Assembly (NCBI GenBank): GCA_035508495.1
Contig: DATJMX010000057.1
Coordinates: 62,001-126,000, forward strand
DNA length: 64,000 bases
Origin: Candidatus Binataceae bacterium
GTDB lineage: Bacteria > Desulfobacterota > Binatia > Binatales > Binataceae
Reading direction: 5' to 3'
In this document: piece by piece, positions 42,615-50,548 of the stretch
Position numbering within the stretch: position 1 is the stretch's first letter
Layout of the letters: every line of letters begins with the position of its first letter
Program-made: the position numbers and the translations under genes
The notes under the pieces: model-generated
Databases searched by the model: none
What the model was told of the DNA's origin: nothing
The model's input: the letters and a program-made list of their open reading frames with translations, nothing else

Positions 42615-44105
42615 GTGCCTTCAGCGCTGGAGAAATTTCTCGGTTTCGGAGACTTGCCGCTCCGCGTCTCGATCGGAATCGAAATTGTTTTTGTTTTGCT
42701 GCTGACGGCGTGCGCGGTTGCGGTTCGCAGCCGGCGCCGCTCGCTGAGCACGATGACGTTCATGCTGCTGGCAGGCAGCTTCTCGCTGAGTATCGCCACG
42801 CACCTGATAGTGAATCCGACCACCGCGCAGAAAGTCGGCACCGCGTCGGTTGCCACGCTCGCCTTCGGTCTCATCAGGCTCGGGCTCGAAGGAATCGACG
42901 CCCTGATGCGCCGGCGCAAGGCGCATTTCTCGACCATCTTCCGCGACCTGATCATGCTCGTGCTGTGGGGCACGGTGCTGATGGTCGTCGCGTACACCGA
43001 CTTCGGTGTAAAGCCGACGCAGATTTTCACCGCCACAACGGTCTTCGCCGCGGTTATCGGTCTCGCGCTGCAGGAGACGATGAGCAACATTTTCAGCGGC
43101 CTCACGCTGCAAGTGCAGCGCCCGTTTGAGCCGGGCGACTGGGTTCGCACCGGCAATTATCTCGGCCGCGTGCGCGGAATCGGATGGCGCGCGACGACGA
43201 TTATCACGCGCGGCAACCAGCGCCTCGAAGTTCCGAACTCCGTCATCGGAAAAGACGTGCTCGTCAGTTACGGCGAGGGAGCAATCAGCGACGAAGTCTC
43301 GATCGGCATCAGCTACGATGTCGCGCCGAATCGCGTACGCGAAGTGACGGCGCGCCTTCTGCACAACTCGCCGCATATCCTGAGGGATCCGCCGCCCGAG
43401 GTGCTGGCGTGGGAGTTTGGCGAGTCGGCGATCATTTATCGCATCAAGTATTGGCTCGACGACTATGGGCCGCAGGAGACTGTGCGCGACCACGTCGTGT
43501 CCAGCCTGTGGTACGCTCTGCGCCGCCATTCAATTGAAATTCCCTTTCCGATGCGCACGATCGAAATGCGTGAGCATCAATCGGCCAAGATTACGCGTGA
43601 CGATGCGCGCCTGATCGCGGAGCTCCGCCGGGTCGATTTCCTGCGCGATCTCACCGAGGATGAAATCAAGGTGCTGTTGCCGACCGTGCAGGTGCGCGAG
43701 TTTGGCGCAGGCGAAACGATCGTCCGCCAAGGCGATGAAGGCGATTCGTTCTACATCATTCGCCGCGGCGTGGTCGAAGTGCTGGTGCGTGCTGATGACG
43801 CCTCGATGCGCCTCGTCAACACTCTTGGTCCGCCCTCGTTCGTGGGCGAAGCGGCGCTCATGACCGGCCAGCCGCGCAACGCGACCAATCGCGCCAAGAC
43901 CGACGTCGAGGTGATCGAGATCGATCGCGAAGGCTTCACGCGCCTGTTCAAAGCGCATCCCGAAGCCGCCGAGCAGATGAGCGAAATCATCGCGACCCGC
44001 ATGACGCAGCGCCTCGAAGCGATGGCGGCTGCCAGCGGCGAGAACGGTGGCGGCGGCGCGCGCCGCTGGCTAATGAACAAGATGCGCGAAATCTTCGACT
44101 TCTAG
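42615..44105 (+). CDS. MscS-type mechanosensitive channel fused to a cyclic nucleotide-binding domain
   Basis: 496 residues from GTG. There are 4 hydrophobic helices, then the MscS pore helix region (ATTVFAAVIGLALQETMSNIFSGLTLQVQRPFEPGDWVRTGNYLGRVRGIGWRATTI) and the beta domain (NQRLEVPNSVIGKDVLVSY). The C-terminal ~130 residues are a CAP-like cNMP domain: FGAGETIVRQGDEGDSFYIIRRGVVEVL and the phosphate-binding cassette FVGEAALMTGQPRNAT, with its Glu and Arg. This architecture is that of cyclic-nucleotide-gated MscS homologues (bCNG). It should couple turgor or cNMP to ion efflux. Confidence 0.93.
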   Translation: MPSALEKFLGFGDLPLRVSIGIEIVFVLLLTACAVAVRSRRRSLSTMTFMLLAGSFSLSIATHLIVNPTTAQKVGTASVATLAFGLIRLGLEGIDALMRRRKAHFSTIFRDLIMLVLWGTVLMVVAYTDFGVKPTQIFTATTVFAAVIGLALQETMSNIFSGLTLQVQRPFEPGDWVRTGNYLGRVRGIGWRATTIITRGNQRLEVPNSVIGKDVLVSYGEGAISDEVSIGISYDVAPNRVREVTARLLHNSPHILRDPPPEVLAWEFGESAIIYRIKYWLDDYGPQETVRDHVVSSLWYALRRHSIEIPFPMRTIEMREHQSAKITRDDARLIAELRRVDFLRDLTEDEIKVLLPTVQVREFGAGETIVRQGDEGDSFYIIRRGVVEVLVRADDASMRLVNTLGPPSFVGEAALMTGQPRNATNRAKTDVEVIEIDREGFTRLFKAHPEAAEQMSEIIATRMTQRLEAMAAASGENGGGGARRWLMNKMREIFDF

Positions 44106-44540
44106 TTTTTTATTCTTCGGCGCCGATTGAAATAGCCTCGGCCGCGTCTGACGCCTCGGAGCGGAAGCCACACGCTGGCAGAGACCGCTAAGCGGTGCGG
44201 ATGCAGCGTTGCCTCACCTTCTTCTCCACTGCACTTTGTTCATCTTTCTGTTGGTCTTAAGACATGCGTCGCTAACTTCAATGCTTCTTTGGGGTCTTCA
44301 AACGTCCTGAAGTGTCGCACTCGCTCCCGCCTTAAACATTGCCTCTTAAGATAATCTAAATAAGCTTTGTTTATTATAGAGACGTTTTAGTTATCGCCAG
44401 ATATCGAGGCGAAACTTGACATTGGCTATCCTTCCGCTAGAACTATCAACGCTACGTTAATATTTGCGATTGAGATTTATGATGTGCCAATAAGACCATT
44501 ACTGCGAATCAACGCGCAAAACTGACTGAGGAGGAGACAG
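44106..44540. other. AT-rich intergenic region, 435 bp, no gene seen
   Basis: This stretch between the MscS gene and a secreted-protein gene is richer in A+T than the rest of the window. It has no open frame longer than a few codons with a ribosome site. The second half holds a candidate promoter (44416-44443). I looked for tRNA cloverleafs and riboswitch-like stems and saw none convincing. Confidence 0.7.
44416..44443 (+). promoter_or_regulatory. candidate sigma-70 promoter for the secreted Cys protein
   Basis: A perfect TTGACA (44416-44421) is 16 bp from TAGAAC (44438-44443), about 97 bp before the TTG start at 44541. The -10 is a moderate match. Confidence 0.5.
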
Positions 44541-45098
44541 TTGAAGACCTACGCCAAATTACGCAACATCGTGGCCACCGGATTAGTGATCGCCGTGCTG
44601 GGATTCAGCTCCGGCAGAGCTTCCGCTCAGGTTCTTTCAATTCTCGGGGGTCCACTGGAAAGCTGGAGCTCTTGCAGCGGAAGCCTGTGCATCGATGCAC
44701 CGCCCCAGGGTCCTAACGGACTTGACGGTTCCGGCGGATGGGGATGGAACAACTCGACAAATCGTCCGGTGACGTCACTCAGGTTGGGCAAGAATGCGGT
44801 GCTCACCGTGACCGCGCTGCAGCCGACTCCGTGCAGCACTGGAACGATCACCCTGACCTATAGCTCCTATGACTTTACCTACGTAAGCAACGGCGACGGC
44901 GACGCCACTTGCACCAACCCGTTCGATCGGGGTGGCGTCATGACCTGCTGGTACCCTGATTTCGACCACACGGATAAGAGTGACGGCTTCACTTTCACGC
45001 CGCAGCATCTGAACCAGAATGCTCTCATCACGGCAACGGTCAATGCTTGCGGCCAGCAAGCGTCTGAGACGTTTCCGGTTTCCATTACCTTGTTCTAA
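44541..45098 (+). CDS. secreted cysteine-containing protein, unknown function
   Basis: 185 residues from a TTG start with the ribosome site GAGGAGGAGA just upstream. A signal peptide (IVATGLVIAVLGFSSGRASA) precedes a beta-rich, mostly polar body with about seven Cys in pairs (SCSGSLC, PCSTG, ATC and TC) suited to disulfides. The C-terminal FTFTPQHLNQNALITATVNACGQQASETFPVSITLF looks like a beta-sandwich edge. I do not recognise the family. The isolated position and strong promoter suggest an abundant exported protein. Confidence 0.75.
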   Translation: MKTYAKLRNIVATGLVIAVLGFSSGRASAQVLSILGGPLESWSSCSGSLCIDAPPQGPNGLDGSGGWGWNNSTNRPVTSLRLGKNAVLTVTALQPTPCSTGTITLTYSSYDFTYVSNGDGDATCTNPFDRGGVMTCWYPDFDHTDKSDGFTFTPQHLNQNALITATVNACGQQASETFPVSITLF

Positions 45099-45118
45099 GC
45101 AGCCTGTCTGATGAACCC

Positions 45119-45144
45119 GCGGGGCGAGATAACTCTCGCCCCGC
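45119..45144 (+). terminator. hairpin downstream of the secreted Cys protein
   Basis: A perfect 11-bp stem (GCGGGGCGAGA, 45119-45129, with TCTCGCCCCGC, 45134-45144) around TAAC, 20 bp after the stop. No T-tract follows, so it may be a stabilising 3' stem and not a classical terminator. Confidence 0.55.
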
Positions 45145-45242
45145 GCTCGACCGATGCTCTTCGTCAACAGCCGCTCGCACCACTAATCGGGATGCACGTG
45201 ATCCTGATGAGACTTCAGATCGAGATTCAGAAATCGACCTAA

Positions 45243-45264
45243 CCCCTTCCCGCACGGGAAGGGG
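45243..45264. repeat. palindromic intergenic element (CCCCTTCCCG type)
   Basis: A perfect 10-bp inverted repeat, CCCCTTCCCG and CGGGAAGGGG, around CA. It is related in composition and position (between convergent genes) to the elements at 22938, 23016 and 47429. Confidence 0.55.
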
Positions 45265-45307
45265 AACCAGGCGCGTAACTTTCAGAGTGAGTGTAAGTGA
45301 CTATTGG

Positions 45308-46537
45308 TTATGCGACGCGGAGCAGCGCTTTCTGGAGTTCGCGGAGGTTGCGGACTGGGATCAGCTTGTCCACTGCGCGCGCGTATTGATTGATGGCGCT
45401 GTCGCCGGTGCCCCAGCGGGCGAGGTCTTCGGGATTCAGCCACACTACGCCGCGGCAGCTGCGGGCGATTTCGGCGAGCACGTCGGCGCGCGCGGGGCGG
45501 CGGTTGTTGCGTGCATCGCCCATGATCACGACCAGTGTCGAACGCGTCAGCAATCCTGCGCGGCGATCCCAGAGCTCGACCAGCACGCGGCCGAAATCGG
45601 AGCGCGCATAGAGATCGGGTGCGGGCTCCATCAGCAGATGTCCCGACTCGAACGTCGCTTCGCACAGATGATCGACAAACACGAAACTCCGCACGCGATG
45701 AAAGCATCCACGCGCTCCAGCTGTCAGCTCGAGCAGCAGCTCGGCGGCATAGCGGACCGAACCCGAGACGTCGGCGAGGATCACCAGATCGACGTGGCGC
45801 GGGCGGCGCGCGCGATGCTTCAGATCGATGAGAAGGCCGCCGCGCTGGGTTGCCGCGCGAATCGTGCGGCGCAGATCAATGCGTCCGCCGCGCGCGGTGC
45901 GCAAGCGGCGTCCAAGGCGAATCCTGAAACGGCGCACCAGCGGCGCGAGCGCTTCGCGCGCGGCCTCGTATTCGACAACGGTGTAGCGCTCGAACGGCAT
46001 CCGCTCGAGTGCGCGCATCTGTGCTGCGCGATCCGCCTCGATTCCCGAATCCTCGTGACGATCCTCGCGGGCCTCGACGCCCTGCTCTGCGTGCTCGTTC
46101 TGCTGCGACGTCTCGCCTTCGCCCGCGCCCTCCTCGCGCGCTGCTTCGTCGCTGCCTGGTTTGGATTCTGCCTCGTGTTTCCCGCGCGATTTTCCGTCTT
46201 CGGGACGAGGCTTTGCCTGCGGCTCGACTGACACGGGATTCTCGCCGGGGCGGCCGCGGCCACTTGCCGCGGATACCGTTTGGCCGCTCTGGTCGGGATG
46301 TGTCCCGCGTTCACGAGGCGGCGCGCCGAAGTAGTTGTCGAAGGCCGAATCGAACGTCGCGCGGTCGGCCTCATCCTTTATAAGCGATGCGGCGAGCGCC
46401 TCGCGCATCGCGATACGTTCGAGCCCCGCGGCAACCACCGCGTTCATGGCATCGATCGACTCAGCGACGGAAATCCGGATATCGGCGCGCCGCAGTTCGT
46501 CGATAAACGTGATGAGGCGGTCACGCAGCGTTGTCAT
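45308..46537 (-). CDS. CoxE-like VWA-domain protein
   Basis: 409 residues. An N-terminal helical domain (DELRRADIRISVAESIDAMNAVVA) precedes a highly charged linker (about residues 80-170, rich in Glu, Arg, Gly and Gln). A von Willebrand A domain follows with the MIDAS motif DVSGSV (from Asp256), its Thr/Asp partners and GDARNNRRPA. This is the CoxE type, which pairs with a MoxR/CoxD AAA ATPase to mature metal enzymes such as CO dehydrogenase. The start overlaps the MoxR gene by ATGA. No coxMSL or other client gene is near. Confidence 0.88.
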   Translation of the reverse strand: MTTLRDRLITFIDELRRADIRISVAESIDAMNAVVAAGLERIAMREALAASLIKDEADRATFDSAFDNYFGAPPRERGTHPDQSGQTVSAASGRGRPGENPVSVEPQAKPRPEDGKSRGKHEAESKPGSDEAAREEGAGEGETSQQNEHAEQGVEAREDRHEDSGIEADRAAQMRALERMPFERYTVVEYEAAREALAPLVRRFRIRLGRRLRTARGGRIDLRRTIRAATQRGGLLIDLKHRARRPRHVDLVILADVSGSVRYAAELLLELTAGARGCFHRVRSFVFVDHLCEATFESGHLLMEPAPDLYARSDFGRVLVELWDRRAGLLTRSTLVVIMGDARNNRRPARADVLAEIARSCRGVVWLNPEDLARWGTGDSAINQYARAVDKLIPVRNLRELQKALLRVA

Positions 46538-47406
46538 CGCGATCGCGTGGCGAGCGACGACGCTTTCGATTCGACCTTGGCGCGATCGTCTTCATGCTTG
46601 AGCAGGACGCTCAGCGCGCTGCGAATAGCTTCCGCATCGAGCTCGTTGACGCCGAGTTTGGCGAGCGCTCGCGCCCAGTCGAGTGTCTCCGCGATCGACG
46701 GCGGCTTATGCAGACCAAGCTTGCGGATCGCGCCGACGAATCGCGCCGCTTCCGCCGCCAGGCGCGCGTCGAGATCCGGCACCTTGAGCTCGATGATGCG
46801 GCGCTCCTGCTCAATCCCCGGAAAGTCGATGAACAGATGAAGGCATCGGCGGCGCAGCGCCTCCGACAGCTCGCGCGCGCGATTCGAGGTGAGCACAACT
46901 ACAGGACGCTCGCGCGCCTTCAACGTGCCGAGCTCGGGGATGCTCACCTGGAAGTCCGAGAGCAGCTCGAGCAGAAACGCCTCGAACTCCTCGTCGGCCT
47001 TGTCGATTTCATCGATGAGCAGAACGACGGTGCGCGGCGCGGTAATCGCCTTGAGCAGCGGCCGCTCGAGGAGGTAGTCGCGCGAAAAAATGTGCTCGGA
47101 CACCTGCTCCCACTTTTTGCCCTCGTCCTCGTCGGCTTGCAGGCGCAAAAGCTGTTTCTGATAGTTCCATTCGTAGAGCGCGCGCGCTTCGTCGAGGCCT
47201 TCGTAGCATTGCAGACGGATGAGATCAGTCGAGAGCGTCCCGGCGAGCACCTTGGCGATTTCAGTTTTGCCCGCGCCCGCAGGCCCTTCGATGAGCAGCG
47301 GCTTTTCGAGCACCAGCGCGAGAAAGATCGCCATCGTGACCCGCTCGTTGGTGACGTAGCGCGCGCGCGTCAGGCCCTCGGCGACAAATCCCCTGGTTAC
47401 ATCCAT
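46534..47406 (-). CDS. MoxR-family AAA+ ATPase (CoxD-like)
   Basis: 290 residues. Walker A is GPAGAGKTE (Lys47), Walker B LLIDEIDKADEEFEAFLLE, sensor 1 VVLTSNRARELSEALRRRCLHLFIDFPG (with the Arg finger), and the C-terminal lid is helical. These ATPases act with VWA partners as chaperones in metallo-enzyme assembly or stress response. It is the first gene of a pair with the CoxE-like gene on the minus strand, overlapping by 4 bp. Confidence 0.9.
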   Translation of the reverse strand: MDVTRGFVAEGLTRARYVTNERVTMAIFLALVLEKPLLIEGPAGAGKTEIAKVLAGTLSTDLIRLQCYEGLDEARALYEWNYQKQLLRLQADEDEGKKWEQVSEHIFSRDYLLERPLLKAITAPRTVVLLIDEIDKADEEFEAFLLELLSDFQVSIPELGTLKARERPVVVLTSNRARELSEALRRRCLHLFIDFPGIEQERRIIELKVPDLDARLAAEAARFVGAIRKLGLHKPPSIAETLDWARALAKLGVNELDAEAIRSALSVLLKHEDDRAKVESKASSLATRSR

Positions 47407-47428
47407 CAGCTACTCATAGCGCTTAAGA

Positions 47429-47458
47429 ATCCCTCTCCCTGGTCAGAGAGAGGGGATT
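47429..47458. repeat. palindromic intergenic element (ATCCCTCTC type)
   Basis: AATCCCTCTC pairs with GAGAGGGGATT, with one bulged G, across a short loop. It is followed by a further GGGAGGGG run at 47468-47475. It sits in the gap upstream of the MoxR gene. This is the fourth member of the same palindrome type seen in the window. Confidence 0.5.
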
Positions 47459-47513
47459 TCAGAGTCAGGGAGGGGACGGTAACATTTAGTTGACGGTTCA
47501 CGACTTAGAGCGC

Positions 47514-48158
47514 TCAGAGCTCGCGGAGCATCTTGTATTGGCCGGGGCAGCCGATTGCTTTTTCGAATTCGGGGCTGCGCTTTTCATCCGCGATGCGAAA
47601 GCCCTGCTTCTGATAGGCGGTGATCGCCGGCGTATTGCCGATAAACACCGAGAGCTGAGCGACGCGCAATTTCTGCTCGCGGCCACGCTTGAAGATCTCT
47701 TCGAGCAGCATGTTCACCAGGCCCTTGCGGCGGAACTTCGGATCGCAGGCGACGTTCTCGACGATCCACGCGCCCTCTTCGTAATCATGCATGCACGACT
47801 CGAGCGGCATGAAGCGGGCGTTGATCGCGTCGATCTCGCCGCCCCAACCCATTTCGCGCGAAGCCTGATCGATCGCGGTGATAAGGTACTTCATGGTGGC
47901 GACTTTTGGATCGTAGCCCTCAAGCGCCGCAGCCGCGTGTCCATCGACTTCGGCGATGATGAAGTTAGACCATCGCGTCCACGAGAGCGGCTCTTCAGTC
48001 GCGGCCATCCGCGTCAACCATGCGAGGCAGTCGCGATCGTCGCGCGCGCACATAACATCCCACACGCCTCGCTTTACGTGGCCGCGCGCCGCGGCAAATT
48101 GCGCCCATCCGATGAAGGGGATGTCCTTGTCTGTGGCGTTTCGGATCCGGACGTTCAT
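47514..48158 (-). CDS. GNAT-family N-acetyltransferase
   Basis: 214 residues. The acetyl-CoA pyrophosphate loop is in DPKFRRKGLVNMLLEEIFKRG (R/Q-x-x-G-x-G/A-like RRKGLV), followed by LSVFIGNTPAITAYQKQGFRIADEK. The N-terminal ~85 residues add a region with a WGQFAAARGHVKRG-like segment. The ATG has GGAGGGG ten bases upstream. It is last in an operon with DUF309 and thyX. The acceptor is unknown. Confidence 0.85.
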   Translation of the reverse strand: MNVRIRNATDKDIPFIGWAQFAAARGHVKRGVWDVMCARDDRDCLAWLTRMAATEEPLSWTRWSNFIIAEVDGHAAAALEGYDPKVATMKYLITAIDQASREMGWGGEIDAINARFMPLESCMHDYEEGAWIVENVACDPKFRRKGLVNMLLEEIFKRGREQKLRVAQLSVFIGNTPAITAYQKQGFRIADEKRSPEFEKAIGCPGQYKMLREL

Positions 48159-48174
48159 GGTCCCCTCCGGCAGG

Positions 48175-48591
48175 TCAGTCTTTGCGATTGGTCTTCGGAT
48201 TTATTTTCGGCGCGCGGCGCTTTTCGAGAAAGAGGCGCGTGCGATGCTTGAGCCCGGTGTGCTCCGTGCGCGGCGTCGCGCGAACTTCGTCGGCGTAGGC
48301 CTGCAGCTCGTTCCACAGCCGCTCGATATCGAGACCGGCGTGCTCGGGCCGCAGGTCGTCGAGCGTGAGCATCGCTTGTGACAACAAGTTGATCGCGGCC
48401 TGTCGTCCGCCGCGCTCGAAGCGCAGATGGAGCGCCGCGGCGATCCGGTTAAACGCATCGATCATGGTCTTCAGCTCAGGCTCGGTATCGCGCCCGATAA
48501 CCTCGAACCTCTCAGCCGCGCCGAAATAATCACCGCGATTGAAACTCGCGATCGCATCTTCGAGCGTGGGCGTTTTGACTTCGTTCGCCAA
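48175..48591 (-). CDS. DUF309-family protein
   Basis: 138 residues, reading from a TTG at 48591, 17 bp after the thyX stop; no in-frame ATG is available before the conserved region. SFNRGDYFGAAERFEVIG, a helix, then FNRIAAALHLRFERGGRQAAINLLSQAMLTL give the DUF309 pattern (helical bundle, FNRGxYFEAHE and GAALLLE). The conserved His/Glu of DUF309 are partly replaced (GAAERFE in place of EAHEVLE), so function may be lost or changed. It lies between thyX and the GNAT gene. Confidence 0.72.
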   Translation of the reverse strand: MANEVKTPTLEDAIASFNRGDYFGAAERFEVIGRDTEPELKTMIDAFNRIAAALHLRFERGGRQAAINLLSQAMLTLDDLRPEHAGLDIERLWNELQAYADEVRATPRTEHTGLKHRTRLFLEKRRAPKINPKTNRKD

Positions 48592-48608
48592 GCTCTGTCT
48601 CGCGGCTT

Positions 48609-49436
48609 TCAGAGAATTTCCTTTTCCTCGACGGCGCGGTAGTCGGCTTCGCTGAGCGCCTGAGCCTTGCGCGAACCGTAGCGCTCGTAGAGCTCGAACA
48701 GGCTCGACTTGTGCGGGCGCGCCTTGCCGAGCGGGCACTTCTGCCAGTCGTCGAGCGACTCGTCGCAGTAGCCCATGCGATTTTCGCCGCACTTGGGCTG
48801 CAGGAAGATAGCGATCTCGGGCAGCTTGCGTCTGATCTCGGTGCGCATCAACGCGACCATGCGCCGGATTTCCCATTGCGCGCGCAAACACAGACGCAGA
48901 TCGCAGATGTGCAGCATCTCGGCAAAGTTCACCATTACGTGGAAGTTCGTCGGCGCGGCGTTGGGCAGCACGAAGCGCGCGTCCTCCGCTGGGATGCCGG
49001 CCTTGAGCGCCTTCGCGTAGAGCTCCGACGTGCGTGACAGCAGCTCGTCGAATTCGTTATCGAGACCGGCGCGCGTCCACGAATTGGGAAGCACGAACGC
49101 GAGCTTGTCCTCTTTGAATTTCACGTAGCGCTGGCTCTGCTGCTCGAAGCTGATCCCGATGCGATGACGCACGAACTGATGCGACAGCGAGCGCGAGACG
49201 TTGGCGATCGCGAACCAGAACACGATCTGCTCGAGCGGCGAGGCGTGGCCGGTTTTGAGCCGCTCGCCGATGAATTCGCGGATTTTTTCGCGGCTGATTT
49301 TTTCGCTCTCGATCTTCTGCCAGATCTCGATTGGCGTGTCGGATGAATAGCAGGTGCGGAACGCGGCGTAGAGCTTTTCGAGCGGCGCGCTCGCAAAGTC
49401 GATTAGTTTCACCTGCATCGTGGCCTGATTGTTCAC
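48609..49436 (-). CDS. thyX: FAD-dependent thymidylate synthase ThyX
   Basis: 275 residues from a GTG start that has the ribosome site GGGAGG ten bases upstream; an internal ATG six codons later is a weaker alternative. The ThyX motif is present as FVRHRIGISFEQQSQRYV (usually RHRxxSxNxxSxR), with one extra residue between RHR and SQRY. EQIVFWFAIANVSRSLSHQF precedes it and the end carries the LRAQWEIR helix. It makes dTMP from dUMP using methylenetetrahydrofolate and FAD. It is the first gene of a three-gene operon. Confidence 0.95.
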   Translation of the reverse strand: MNNQATMQVKLIDFASAPLEKLYAAFRTCYSSDTPIEIWQKIESEKISREKIREFIGERLKTGHASPLEQIVFWFAIANVSRSLSHQFVRHRIGISFEQQSQRYVKFKEDKLAFVLPNSWTRAGLDNEFDELLSRTSELYAKALKAGIPAEDARFVLPNAAPTNFHVMVNFAEMLHICDLRLCLRAQWEIRRMVALMRTEIRRKLPEIAIFLQPKCGENRMGYCDESLDDWQKCPLGKARPHKSSLFELYERYGSRKAQALSEADYRAVEEKEIL

Positions 49437-49599
49437 CGCGTCGTGACCTCCCCGGAATCGCGCGCGACCGCGCCCTCGTCCTTATCTTATGACATCGCGG
49501 CGTCGAACTGCATCGGGGGAGCGCGACGGTTATCGACATTTGCGCGTGATTTGTAAGACCGGCGCGATTGCGCGACTATCTGCGGCGGAGGGCATGCCG

Positions 49600-50370
49600 A
49601 TGAAGCTGTTCACCTTCACCACCAGTCCCTACGCGCGCAAGGTTCGGATCGCACTCGACTACAAGGGCGTCGCGTATGAGCCAGTCGAGCGATGCTACTC
49701 GCTCGATCGCAAGGAGGACCTGCGCGATGCGAGCATCCGCGCCGAGGTCCCGGTGCTGGTCCTCGACGACGGCCGCACCATCGTCGATTCGACGATCATC
49801 TGCGAGTACATCGAGGAGACGCATCCGAAGCCGCCGCTTCATCCTTCCGATCCTTACGAGCGGGCGCGGATGCGCTCGATCGAGGACTTGTGCGATCGCG
49901 CGTTCGATGCGGTCGCTTACGGCTACTTCATCGGGACGCTGCGGGCCGACGCTCCCGAATCATGGAAGATGCGCACGCTCGCGAAGGAAGAATACGAGAG
50001 CCTGCTGGGCCAGCTCGAGCACGAGCTCGGCACTCGCGAGTTTTTCTGCGGCGCGCTCAGCATCGCGGATATCGCGGCGGTCTGCCACGTGCCGACCGTG
50101 CGTGCAATGGCGATCGATCTTGCGCAGTTCCCCGGCCTGCTCAAGTGGATGAAGCGGATGCGCGCGGTCCCGGCGGTCGAAGCCGACCTCAAGCGGATGC
50201 GCGAGCAGATGTCGCACATGACGAGCATTGCGTCGGAGCTCGAAGGCCCGGACGGCAAAATCCACTGGCGCGACAGCCGCCTCGAATGGCCCGTGCGTCA
50301 CGGCTTCATCGATTTCGTCGCGCGCGAGTTCCACGCCGGCAAGATGATGTTTCCGCCCGACGGTGCGTGA
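49600..50370 (+). CDS. glutathione S-transferase family protein
   Basis: 256 residues starting MKLFTFTTSPYARKVRIALDYKGVAYEP. The GGAGGG site seven bases ahead favours this ATG over the ATG two codons upstream. The thioredoxin-like N-domain has a Ser in TTSPYARK and VPVLVLDDGRTIVDSTIICEYIEETHP, where Pro is cis and DST binds gamma-glutamyl. The C-domain is helical (CGALSIADIAAVCHVPTVRAMAIDLAQFPGLLKWMKRM). A ~50-residue extension follows (DGKIHWRDSRLEWPVRHGFIDFVAREFHAGK), not usual for beta-class GSTs. Confidence 0.87.
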   Translation: MKLFTFTTSPYARKVRIALDYKGVAYEPVERCYSLDRKEDLRDASIRAEVPVLVLDDGRTIVDSTIICEYIEETHPKPPLHPSDPYERARMRSIEDLCDRAFDAVAYGYFIGTLRADAPESWKMRTLAKEEYESLLGQLEHELGTREFFCGALSIADIAAVCHVPTVRAMAIDLAQFPGLLKWMKRMRAVPAVEADLKRMREQMSHMTSIASELEGPDGKIHWRDSRLEWPVRHGFIDFVAREFHAGKMMFPPDGA

Positions 50371-50420
50371 GATGGGGCGGCGTCGATACTGACGAAAGGT
50401 GGCGCGGAAGCCGCGCAATC

Positions 50421-50456
50421 AGTGGCGGGCAGGGACGCCCACCCCACTGTTTTTTT
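50421..50456 (+). terminator. terminator after the GST gene
   Basis: AGTGG with CCACT and inner GGGC with GCCC form a stem from 50421 to 50448, followed by seven T. It begins 51 bp after the GST stop. Confidence 0.7.
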
Positions 50457-50548
50457 CAGTCAGTCAAAAAGACAAGACCGTCATCCCGAGCGCAAGAGTT
50501 CCGTCATCCCGAGAGCTTGGTGATGTTCTTGTGGACCGCCCTGGAACA

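Noticed and set aside
44220..44330. tRNA-Sec-like word CTTCAAA in the AT-rich gap
   Set aside because: The flanking arms do not pair, there is no GGTTCGA T-arm and no acceptor stem; no tRNA gene was recognised anywhere in the window.
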